Below are positions 44,558 through 51,521 of a stretch of DNA of 51,521 bases, in pieces. The stretch's first letter is position 1. Every line of letters starts with the position of its first letter. The stretch is from positions 1-51,521 of the forward strand of contig CAJTVL010000029.1 of the NCBI GenBank assembly GCA_910579425.1, read 5' to 3'. A program made the translations under genes and the position numbers. The stretch is from an uncultured Lachnospiraceae bacterium. Its GTDB lineage: Bacteria > Bacillota > Clostridia > Lachnospirales > Lachnospiraceae. Below the pieces are notes generated by a model. The model searched no databases. It saw only the letters and a list, made by a program, of their open reading frames with translations, and was not told the origin of the DNA.

Positions 44558-44830
44558 GTGAAGGATGATATTAGTGACTTTGCAAGTGGAGAAAATTTCA
44601 GGGATTAAGATAACGAGCGGTATGTACGTCTGAAGGCAGATTTGTATAGAGATAGATTAATAGAATCTGGAAATCGCTTTGATGCAGTGACAGAAGCATA
44701 TACAAAAGATTGGAAAATAGATAGGTCATGGTCGATGAGAAGGCGTTTATTGGGGGAAACCAGTAGACGCTTTTGCCGTATAAGTTGTAAAAATCGTTCG
44801 ACAAAATTAGGGAAACGGTTGCGGAAATAA
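44558..44830 (+). pseudogene. Decayed fragment of an unrecognised mobile-element protein
   Basis: In one frame the DNA reads as a continuous charged protein (VKDDISDFASGENFRD, stop TAA at 44606, then DNERYVRLKADLYRDRLIES and AVTEAYTKDWKIDR). It then seems to shift frame into VDEKAFIGGN before further stops. The amino-acid pattern looks like real coding sequence that has been lost by nonsense and frameshift changes. I do not recognise the family with confidence. It lies at the border between the uronate operon and the recombinase element. Confidence 0.45.
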
Positions 44831-44997
44831 GAAAACAATGTTGATAAAGGGCGGATGGTGTAAGCGAAAAAGAGCGGAAATAGTTGAAAGGCTTGAACTG
44901 CCCTGTTTAAGGGAAAAAGGACACAACCAGTCCCTTTTCAAATAATAAATACAAATTTATAATGAACACACCGGTTGGGAGGTACAGAGTGATAAGT

Positions 44998-45324
44998 ATG
45001 GAAGGTACAAATTTAGGAGTTACAGTTAAAAAATTGCGTGAAACAAAGGGTATGAGCAGGGTAGAGCTGTCGGAGGCGGCAGGGATCAGTGAGTCTCATC
45101 TGAAGAAAATTGAAGCCGGGGTCAGACAACCCGGAATCCAGACATACCAAAGAATGATTGCAGTGTTGGAGGCTGATGTTGTCTTAAAAGATGTGACAGG
45201 GAGCATAAAAGGGGATTGTGCCGCAAGGGCACAGAAGGTATTTCTGGAAAGTACAGAGACGCAGGCAGTATTTCTGGTACAGGTTCTGGAATTTATGGCT
45301 CAGAACATGAAAGCAATAAAGTAA
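44998..45324 (+). CDS. XRE-family transcriptional regulator (108 aa)
   Basis: This is a Cro/C1-type helix-turn-helix protein (VTVKKLRETKGMSRVELSEAAG, then SESHLKKIEAGVRQPGIQTY) with a short C-terminal helical domain. The start is either ATG 44998 or GTG 44989, the latter with GGGAGG at 44977-44982 and a spacer of 6; both encode nearly the same protein. It is the first intact gene of the recombinase region and is likely to control transfer or excision genes. Such regulators are common at the ends of Firmicutes integrative elements. Confidence 0.8.
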   Translation: MEGTNLGVTVKKLRETKGMSRVELSEAAGISESHLKKIEAGVRQPGIQTYQRMIAVLEADVVLKDVTGSIKGDCAARAQKVFLESTETQAVFLVQVLEFMAQNMKAIK

Positions 45325-45840
45325 AAGAAACCGGCTGTTGCCGGTCTGCCCGAGTGCATTCTTATTACAGAGTGAATTTGGGCAGGTCTGTGACCGCAGG
45401 CTAAAAAATTACAATGAAGATAAATTCTATAGGTATATAGGTAGACAGCGAACCTTGACAACAAATGTTCCAGTAGTTTTTCATATCTGCCGGGAACTGA
45501 ATATCAGTATGTATGGACACAAAACATTCGGAACACTTTTATAGGTGATGAGGGGAGAGCTTCGCGGAGAGATATTTGTCTGTGGAAAGCAGGTGGCAGT
45601 GCTTTTGTACAGGTAAGACGAGGAATCGTAATAGAAGAAGGAAAAATAGGAGCGGCATCCCCGGCATGGGGCAGCGGTGGCATCCTGCCCTGAAATCCGG
45701 GTGATAATGATACCTCTGCCGGAGAACATGGCAGCCGGAGCGGCGTCCGGGGTATGTTACAGCGGGAAAGGGGACTGTAAGGTATCAGGCAGCCTTGCCG
45801 GGCGGTCCTGCATATTCCGGCCCACACCGGGGGAGAGGAA
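45325..45840. other. Region with hairpins and remnants but no clear gene
   Basis: A CCGGC/GCCGG hairpin lies at 45331-45344, and a longer imperfect stem with TGCCC/GGGCA ends follows to about 45389. A short frame near 45430-45543 includes VVFHICRELNIS, which resembles the end of an XRE helix-turn-helix domain and may be a fragment. GGTATCAGGCAGCC is repeated at 45781-45794 and 45989-46002. Nothing here supports an intact protein gene. Confidence 0.4.
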
Positions 45841-45948
45841 ATGAAAAACCGTGCAGGGTGGTATGCTGTGCGTATATGCAGCATGGTATCCGGCATGGCG
45901 TGTGGGATTATTTTGTGGATAAAGAAAGATTCAGATACAGGTTTTTAG
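45841..45948 (+). CDS. Candidate small membrane peptide (35 aa)
   Basis: A 35-codon frame begins MKNRAGWYAVRIC and contains one hydrophobic segment (SMVSGMACGIILWI) flanked by basic residues. GGGGGAGAGG lies 2-11 bp upstream of the ATG. The size, the single membrane segment and the ribosome site make a real peptide possible, but conservation is unknown. It would be a small membrane-associated product of the mobile element. Confidence 0.35.
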   Translation: MKNRAGWYAVRICSMVSGMACGIILWIKKDSDTGF

Positions 45949-46115
45949 AAAAGGCAGGCTGCATACATATTTTTACAGCACCAGAAAGGGTATCAGGCAG
46001 CCGGGCAGGAAAACTCCAGATAAAAGCATATACCAGACAGGAGAGAAAATATTGTGTCAGATATGACACGGCATTGAGGGCTGGATTTTATTTTTTATGA
46101 CCGGGAGGTGTCTGC

Positions 46116-46364
46116 ATGACTGTGGAGGAGCACAGGAGATTTCTGGAGCAGGATTTTGGTGACGTGGAGATAGAGGAATTAAAGGACATAAGCAGAATAA
46201 GGATCGACCAGGGCGGAACAGTGGAGGAAAAAAAGAAGCAGTACCTTAGAAAAGTCGGAAACCCCTATCTTGTAAAGGTAGGCGGTACCATGGTTAAGAT
46301 ACGGTTTGCCAATAACGGTGTGAGCTTCGAGGATGCCTTTGAGGGCCTTCTCCTTATGGGGTGA
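46116..46364 (+). CDS. DUF6870-like small protein (82 aa)
   Basis: This short protein has the pattern DISRIRIDQG, an EEKKKQYLRKVGNPYLVKVG segment and a final VKIRFANNGVSFED strand. It resembles, from memory, DUF6870 proteins encoded next to recombinases in Firmicutes integrative elements (with NPYxxKxG and VxxSFxD elements). GGGAGG lies before the ATG. It precedes the serine recombinase trio by 190 bp on the same strand. The role is unknown; a small accessory or directionality function is conceivable. Confidence 0.6.
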   Translation: MTVEEHRRFLEQDFGDVEIEELKDISRIRIDQGGTVEEKKKQYLRKVGNPYLVKVGGTMVKIRFANNGVSFEDAFEGLLLMG

Positions 46365-46432
46365 TGAAGTACAGGTATAAAATGAATGAAATTCTGTAAA
46401 AAAGCAGTGGAAAAATGCAAAAGTTTATGGTA

Positions 46433-46499
46433 AGATTTGAATTGAGGAAGGCAGACGGGTGTCCTGCGAGAAAGGCGCACCCATATCAGTATCAAATCT
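46433..46499 (+). promoter_or_regulatory. Strongly folded leader before the recombinase operon
   Basis: AGATTTGA (46433-46440) pairs perfectly with TCAAATCT (46492-46499). Inside this outer stem, GGGTGT (46457-46462) pairs with GCACCC (46477-46482), and CCT pairs with AGG around a GCGAGAA loop. The element ends 55 bp before the first recombinase ATG. It could be an RNA leader or a recombinase binding site. No riboswitch family was recognised. Confidence 0.5.
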
Positions 46500-46554
46500 A
46501 ATAAAAGTTTACTGGCGTTTGTCCTGCTTAAAAAGTTTAAGGAGGATAACGCAT

Positions 46555-48243
46555 ATGAGTAAAACAGCAGACAGAATCTACCATGCCGCCATCTATGTGA
46601 GGCTTTCCAAAGAGGATGGCGATGTTGCCAGTGCCGCAAAGGCAGAGAGCAACAGCATTTCCAACCAGAAGAATCTTATTAAAGATTTTCTGAAAGAAAA
46701 AGACGATATTATAGTGGTTTCCGAATACGTGGACGATGGTTACAGCGGCTCCAATTTTGAACGCCCCGGTTTCCAGATGATGATGGAGGACATAAAAAGA
46801 GGCAAAGTTGACTGTGTGGTCGTGAAAGACCTGTCACGTTTCGGGAGGGAATATATTGATTCCGGGAAGTATATCGAGAGGCTGTTCCCGGCCCTTGGCG
46901 TACGTTTCATTGCGGTCAATGACCATATTGACAGCAGGGAGGAAAGCGGCAGGGACGATATCGTAGTCCCGTTCAAAAATTTGATGAATGACGCCTACTG
47001 CCGGGATATTTCCATAAAGATACGCAGCCATCTGGAAGTGAAACGGAAGAACGGTGAGTACACAGGCGCATTTACACCCTATGGCTACAAAAAGGATGAA
47101 AATGACCGGAACAGGCTGGTGCCGGATTTATATGCGGCAGGCGTGGTGAAAGGCATATTCCGGATGAAGCTTAATGGAATGAGCCAGTCTGCCATTGCGG
47201 ATAGCCTGAACGGTCAGGGGATATTGTCGCCGATGGAATACAAGCACAGCCTCGGTATTCACATTCAGGATAATTTTAAAACGTATGAACAGGCAGAGTG
47301 GAGCCCGGTATCCGTCCGCAGGATACTTGAAAATGAGGTATATACCGGGACACTGGTACAGGGCAGGCATTCCACGCCGAACCATAAGATAAAGAAGATT
47401 GTGGATAAGCCCAGAGAGGAATGGGTAAGGATAGAGGACAGCCATGAGCCTGTCATCAGCAAAAGGGAATTTGCCATTGTCCAGAGGCTCCTTGGGATGG
47501 ACACAAGGACGTCCCCAAATGAGGATGAAGTCTATGTGCTGGCGGGGCTTGCGGTGTGTGCAGACTGCGGTGCGCCCATGGTCAAGCGGAATGTCCCGGC
47601 AGGCGGGAAGGTCTATTCCTACTATATCTGCTCAAAAAATGCGGCGACAAAAGAATGCGGGGCACACCGTATCCCAAAAGAGAAGCTGGAAAGCCTTGTT
47701 TTCGAGGTACTCAAGACGCATATCGCAAACGTACTTGATACAGGGAGAATCCTTGAATATATTGATACAGTACCGTTCCAGGAGTTGGAGATAAAGGAAC
47801 TGGAAAGGCAGAAAGAGGCAAAGGAGCAGGAGGTACAGCGGTGCCGTAAGCTGCGGGATATGCTGTATGAGGACCTGAAGGACGGGGTTGTTTCCAAGGA
47901 AGATTATGCGGAACTATATGAAGGCTATAACAGCAGGAGGAAAAAAGCGGAGGAGGCAGTCCATAAGCTCCGTAATGAGATACAGAAGGTAATGGAAGCT
48001 AAGACGGATAAATATGAATGGCTCCGTTATTTTAAGGAATACCAGAATATCAGTGAACTAAGCAGGATGGCAGTGGTGGAGCTGATCGACAGGGTAAGGG
48101 TGTCTGACAAGGACCATATCGAAATAGACTTCAATTTCCAGGACTGCTTCCAGTCGGCGCTCCGCCAGATACAGTCAGCAGGCTGCACAGTATGCATGGA
48201 CGAAGCCGGAAGGATAAACATAGAGGAAAGGGAGGTCGTGTGA
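46555..48243 (+). CDS. Large serine recombinase 1 (562 aa)
   Basis: This is a site-specific recombinase of the large serine family. The N-terminal resolvase domain has the nucleophile S18 in IYVRLSKED, the VVVKDLSRFGREYIDSGKY motif and a flexible helix. It is followed by the recombinase domain, a zinc ribbon (CADCG, then YICSKN and a cysteine in KECGAH), and a coiled coil near the C-terminus. The start at 46555 fits AAGGAGG 9 bp upstream; longer in-frame sequence runs through the leader. It is followed 1 bp later by recombinase 2. It probably performs integration or excision of the element. Confidence 0.93.
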   Translation: MSKTADRIYHAAIYVRLSKEDGDVASAAKAESNSISNQKNLIKDFLKEKDDIIVVSEYVDDGYSGSNFERPGFQMMMEDIKRGKVDCVVVKDLSRFGREYIDSGKYIERLFPALGVRFIAVNDHIDSREESGRDDIVVPFKNLMNDAYCRDISIKIRSHLEVKRKNGEYTGAFTPYGYKKDENDRNRLVPDLYAAGVVKGIFRMKLNGMSQSAIADSLNGQGILSPMEYKHSLGIHIQDNFKTYEQAEWSPVSVRRILENEVYTGTLVQGRHSTPNHKIKKIVDKPREEWVRIEDSHEPVISKREFAIVQRLLGMDTRTSPNEDEVYVLAGLAVCADCGAPMVKRNVPAGGKVYSYYICSKNAATKECGAHRIPKEKLESLVFEVLKTHIANVLDTGRILEYIDTVPFQELEIKELERQKEAKEQEVQRCRKLRDMLYEDLKDGVVSKEDYAELYEGYNSRRKKAEEAVHKLRNEIQKVMEAKTDKYEWLRYFKEYQNISELSRMAVVELIDRVRVSDKDHIEIDFNFQDCFQSALRQIQSAGCTVCMDEAGRINIEEREVV

Positions 48244-48244
48244 T

Positions 48245-49942
48245 ATGGCAAGGAAATCCAGGAAAGCTGGTTTTGTCAATATGGGAAAAGCTGCGGAGAC
48301 TGCGGCTGTAAAGGAAGAAAAGCACGTATTCAGGGCAGGGCTGTATGCACGGCTCTCCCTTGAAAGCGGGGCAAACAGGGAACGCGGGACCATAGAAAAC
48401 CAGATGGGGATTTTGAAAAAATTCGTGGAGGGCGCAGATGATATTGTAGTTGAAAGTGAATATATGGACGTCTCTAAGACCGGAACAAATTTTGAAAGGG
48501 ACGGATTTGAGGAAATGATGCGTGACATCAGGGACGGGCGCATCAACTGCGTGATCGTGAAGGATCTGTCCCGGCTTGGGAGGAACTATGTGGAGGCCGG
48601 TAATTATGTGGAGCGGGTGTTCCCATTCTTTGAAGTGCGGTTTATTTCCGTGACGGACGGTTACGATTCCATCAGGGAAGGCGCGGACCTCTCCGTGTGC
48701 ATGGCCAATATTTTCAACGAATTTTATTCGAGGGACCTGGCGAAAAAGATCAGGGCTTCTTACCGCACTTATTGGAAAAAGGGCAGCAATGTCAGCGGAA
48801 ACCTTGCCTACGGGCTCATGAGTGATTCACTGGATAAACACCATATCATAGCTGACCCGGATGCTGCCCCAGTGGTGCTGCGTATCTTTGAAATGTTTGT
48901 GAACCAGGAAATGGGATATGCACAGATAGCGAAAACCCTGAATGATGAAGGGGTGATTGGACCGAAAGCGTACAAGCATTTTAAAAGGACAAAGGAGCTG
49001 CCCCGGAATTATGATGCCGTCTGGAAAGGACATACCATTGCACGGATGCTCTGCAACCCTTATTATGCAGGGGACAGCAGGCACAACGAGTATGGCAGTG
49101 ACAGTTTCGCAGAAAAAAAGCAGTGGCAGGAGCCGGTAGAAAACTGGATCATTGTGGAGGACACCCATGAACCGGTGGTGCCGAGGGTGCTGTACCTCAA
49201 AGCACAGGAAAGGCTTAAAGGGATACATGAAAACTCCCCGAAGTATGGAAAGAAAAACCAGGGGGAGCTTGCCTGCCGGAATTTCTATAAAAAGAAGATT
49301 GTTTGCGGGGACTGTGGGGCGACCATGTACCTGATAAAGAACCCAGGCGGGACAACAGATTTTGTATGCGGTGGACACCAGACAAAAAAAGGGTGCAGCA
49401 GGAAAAGCGTTTCTGAGGGTGCTGTCAATGATGAAGTCCTGCGTGTGATCCGTGCCCATATGAATGTATATGTGGACAGCATGGAAATGTTAAGGCGGAT
49501 GAACCGGAAGGCAGAAAGCATGAAAAAATATGATGTGCTGACGAAGGAGATCCGGAGCCTGCACCACGAAATGGAAAAGGTGGCGGCACACAGGCAGCAG
49601 TTATATGAAGATTATGCAGAGCGGCTGGTTGATGCGGAACAGTATGCTTCTTTTGCAGACAAAGACGCAGCCGAAGAAGCGGAACTGAGGAAAAGGATAA
49701 ATGAGGTTACAGAATACCAGAGAAAATATGACCGGAATTACTGTGCCAATGTGGATTGGGAAGCAGCTATTGAAAAATACCGGAATATCCGGCACCTGAC
49801 AAAAAAGATGGTGGACGCATTTTTGGAAAAGATTGAAATATTTTCGGCAGGGAAAGTGACTGTCCATCTGGTTTATGACGATATGCTGGATGAGCTGGTG
49901 GCATATACAAAGGAAAGGGAGGCGGCGGATCATGGGCAATAG
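48245..49942 (+). CDS. Large serine recombinase 2 (565 aa)
   Basis: This large serine recombinase has a longer N-terminus before the catalytic domain. The nucleophile is S38 in LYARLSLES, followed by VIVKDLSRLGRNYVEAGNY, the recombinase domain, a zinc ribbon (CGDCGATM, then FVCGGHQTKKGC) and coiled-coil segments. The ATG is 1 bp after the stop of recombinase 1, and its 3' end overlaps recombinase 3 by 11 bp, so all three are translationally coupled. It is a distant paralogue of recombinase 1, probably with a different DNA preference or partner role. Confidence 0.93.
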   Translation: MARKSRKAGFVNMGKAAETAAVKEEKHVFRAGLYARLSLESGANRERGTIENQMGILKKFVEGADDIVVESEYMDVSKTGTNFERDGFEEMMRDIRDGRINCVIVKDLSRLGRNYVEAGNYVERVFPFFEVRFISVTDGYDSIREGADLSVCMANIFNEFYSRDLAKKIRASYRTYWKKGSNVSGNLAYGLMSDSLDKHHIIADPDAAPVVLRIFEMFVNQEMGYAQIAKTLNDEGVIGPKAYKHFKRTKELPRNYDAVWKGHTIARMLCNPYYAGDSRHNEYGSDSFAEKKQWQEPVENWIIVEDTHEPVVPRVLYLKAQERLKGIHENSPKYGKKNQGELACRNFYKKKIVCGDCGATMYLIKNPGGTTDFVCGGHQTKKGCSRKSVSEGAVNDEVLRVIRAHMNVYVDSMEMLRRMNRKAESMKKYDVLTKEIRSLHHEMEKVAAHRQQLYEDYAERLVDAEQYASFADKDAAEEAELRKRINEVTEYQRKYDRNYCANVDWEAAIEKYRNIRHLTKKMVDAFLEKIEIFSAGKVTVHLVYDDMLDELVAYTKEREAADHGQ

Positions 49943-51521
49943 AAAGACTGCAATCTATATCCGCCTTTCTGATGAAGATAACAATGTTGACGGTATTGTA
50001 AAGCCGGAGAGCAACAGCGTGGCGGCGCAGAGAATTTTGATCAGGGATTATATGCAGAGGAATAATTTCTCCACTCCGGCAGACACGCTGGAGTATGTGG
50101 ATGACGGCTTTTCCGGCACAAATTTCCAAAGACCGGCTTTCCGAAGAATGATGGATGACGCAAAGCATGGGGAAATAGGCGGCATTATCGTCAAGGATTT
50201 TTCAAGGTTTGGAAGAGACCATTTGGAGACAGGGAACTACCTTGAACGGATTTTCCCGCTGCTTGGCATTCGGTTCATTTCGGTAAATGACCAGTTTGAC
50301 AGTGAGGACTGTATGGGAATGACAGGGGGAATGAGCGTTGCGCTGAAAAATATCATCAATTCCATGTACAGCCGGGATTTATCCAAAAAGGTGAAGAGCG
50401 CAATGGGGACAAGAGCCGTCCGCGGTGAGTATATGGGCGCATTTGCGCCTTACGGATATGTAAAGAACCCGGATAATGTACACCAGCTTATTCCCGATGA
50501 AGAAGCGGCAGAGGTGGTGCGGTTTGTATTTACCATGGCGGCAGAGGGGAAGAAAAAACCGGAGATTGCACGGTTCCTTAACGAGCGGGGTACGCCTACC
50601 TGCATGGAACATTTCCAGGCGCTGGGGCTGAAAAGAAAAAGTTATAAAGAAAAAGAAAAAAAGCTGTGGACCGTTACAACCATTGGCGACATGCTGAAAA
50701 AAGAGGTTTATCTTGGAAAGACTGTCTGGAGGAAAACAAGGCAGGCGGAAGTCGGATCGAAGCGTCAGGTTAAAAATGACAGGTCTGAATGGATCATTAT
50801 TGAGGGGACACATGAACCCCTTGTGACGCAGGAACTGTTTGATACAGCAAATGCAAAGGCGTTCACGCATGAGAAGAAAATTGTCCCGGCAGGGCGGAAG
50901 CCACAGCCAATCCTTTTCTGCCCGCATTGTGGGAGGCGTCTTACGCTGACCAGCTGGGGAAATGCCTACCGGTGCGGGGAGGCGGCAACTTCCGGCATTG
51001 CGGAATGCAGGACGGTCCATGTGGACAGGGAATGGCTGGAGAATGCTGTATTGTCCTGTACCCGCACGATGGCGGGCATGGTGTCGGCAGAGGTGTCCAG
51101 AAAGAAAAAGGAATGGGAAAAGACAGCGGCTGTTGAGGAAGAAATAAGGAAGCTGGAAGCGGAGGGAAAGAGACTTTCATCAAGAAAACTCAGGCTGTAT
51201 GAAGATTACCGTTCCGGAAAGTTCTCAAAGGAACAGTACCGCAGGGAATATGAAAGTACAGCCAGCCGGATTTTGGAAATAGAAAAAAGGATACCGGAGC
51301 TTAAGGACGAGGTAATACAGACCAGGGAACAGATGCTGCATATGAAAGAACGGGAGGCAGAACTGGAAGGGCTGGCATCGCTTGAAACTTTCGATAAGGG
51401 AAGACTGGCTGCAGTGATTGACAGGGTGCTGGTTTACAGCGAAGAACGGATAGAAATAGTCTGGAAGATGGATGACTGGTTCTTTCCCGAAGCAGTGAGG
51501 GAGAAAGAAGTGGTTACGCTG
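49932..51521 (+). CDS. Large serine recombinase 3, truncated by window edge (at least 530 aa)
   Basis: The frame opens at ATG 49932, inside the end of recombinase 2 (11-bp overlap), and remains open to the last base of the window. The nucleophile is S13 in IYIRLSDED. Further motifs are IIVKDFSRFGRDHLETGNYL, the recombinase domain with RGEYMGAFAPYGY, a zinc ribbon (CPHCGRRL, then YRCGEAATS and AEC) and a long coiled coil. Most of the protein is present and only the extreme C-terminus is missing. Three adjacent recombinase genes suggest a shared, perhaps hetero-oligomeric system for moving this element. Confidence 0.92.
   Translation, partial: MGNRKTAIYIRLSDEDNNVDGIVKPESNSVAAQRILIRDYMQRNNFSTPADTLEYVDDGFSGTNFQRPAFRRMMDDAKHGEIGGIIVKDFSRFGRDHLETGNYLERIFPLLGIRFISVNDQFDSEDCMGMTGGMSVALKNIINSMYSRDLSKKVKSAMGTRAVRGEYMGAFAPYGYVKNPDNVHQLIPDEEAAEVVRFVFTMAAEGKKKPEIARFLNERGTPTCMEHFQALGLKRKSYKEKEKKLWTVTTIGDMLKKEVYLGKTVWRKTRQAEVGSKRQVKNDRSEWIIIEGTHEPLVTQELFDTANAKAFTHEKKIVPAGRKPQPILFCPHCGRRLTLTSWGNAYRCGEAATSGIAECRTVHVDREWLENAVLSCTRTMAGMVSAEVSRKKKEWEKTAAVEEEIRKLEAEGKRLSSRKLRLYEDYRSGKFSKEQYRREYESTASRILEIEKRIPELKDEVIQTREQMLHMKEREAELEGLASLETFDKGRLAAVIDRVLVYSEERIEIVWKMDDWFFPEAVREKEVVTL

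Noticed and set aside
45795..46100. 101-codon frame before the DUF6870-like gene
   Set aside because: It has no ribosome site and irregular composition, and it competes with a 35-codon frame that has a better site.
1..51521. CRISPR arrays, tRNA or rRNA genes
   Set aside because: No regularly spaced repeats, no tRNA-like cloverleaf and no rRNA sequence were recognised by eye.

Overview
The window looks like a low-to-mid GC Firmicutes chromosome, most likely a gut Lachnospiraceae. The reasons are strong AGGAGG ribosome sites, a Tn1549-type relaxase, GPH-type sugar symporters, cytoplasmic glycosidases without signal peptides, and large serine recombinases. The taxon is an inference from gene types; no rRNA or marker gene is present.

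Layout. (1) 1-6.6 kb is a decayed mobile region. It holds the 3' end of a group II intron, a zinc-ribbon protein, DUF2200, an AT-rich orphan gene, a relaxase/MobC pair with a stem-loop-rich presumptive oriT, and two wrecked genes: an XRE regulator with an internal inversion and a CPBP membrane protease with a deletion and frameshifts. (2) 6.6-10.8 kb carries two AraC-type regulators, a small conserved-looking protein and a MATE exporter. (3) 10.9-44.3 kb is a large glycoside-utilisation locus. It has a GH2/GH43/esterase/SGNH-esterase operon; GPH transporter 1 with an SDR fused to a DUF4342-like domain; a TetR regulator divergent from GPH transporter 2 plus a GH1; a second, convergent GH1; an AraC regulator followed by GH3; and a tightly packed run of ten genes of about 15 kb (GH2, TIM-barrel isomerase, GH78 rhamnosidase, GH43, GH43-CBM32, uxuA, uxuB, KDPG aldolase, KDG kinase, uxaC) that ends at a terminator near 44.5 kb. 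(4) 44.5-51.5 kb is a second mobile region with a gene remnant, an XRE regulator, a DUF6870-like protein, a strongly folded leader and three tandem large serine recombinases, the last one cut by the window edge.

How it works together. None of the glycosidases or esterases has a signal peptide, and the importers are symporters. The locus therefore appears to import small glycosides or short oligosaccharides intact, remove acyl groups and terminal sugars (rhamnose, arabinose/xylose, glucose/galactose, glucuronate) in the cytoplasm, and feed glucuronate through fructuronate, mannonate, KDG and KDPG to pyruvate and glyceraldehyde-3-phosphate. The altronate branch for galacturonate (UxaA/UxaB) is absent, which points to a glucuronic-acid-containing substrate. 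The mix of sugars would suit plant glycosides such as saponins or flavonoid glycosides, but this is a hypothesis.

The most interesting signal is a C-terminal helical module of about 80 residues shared by three enzymes of unrelated fold (GH3, GH2 and an alpha/beta-hydrolase esterase). It is a DUF1858-like half followed by a methionine-rich half. It may be an assembly or docking module for a cytoplasmic deglycosylation complex. Other points of note are the SDR-DUF4342 fusion, the coupled trio of serine recombinases behind a structured leader, and the internally inverted regulator pseudogene.
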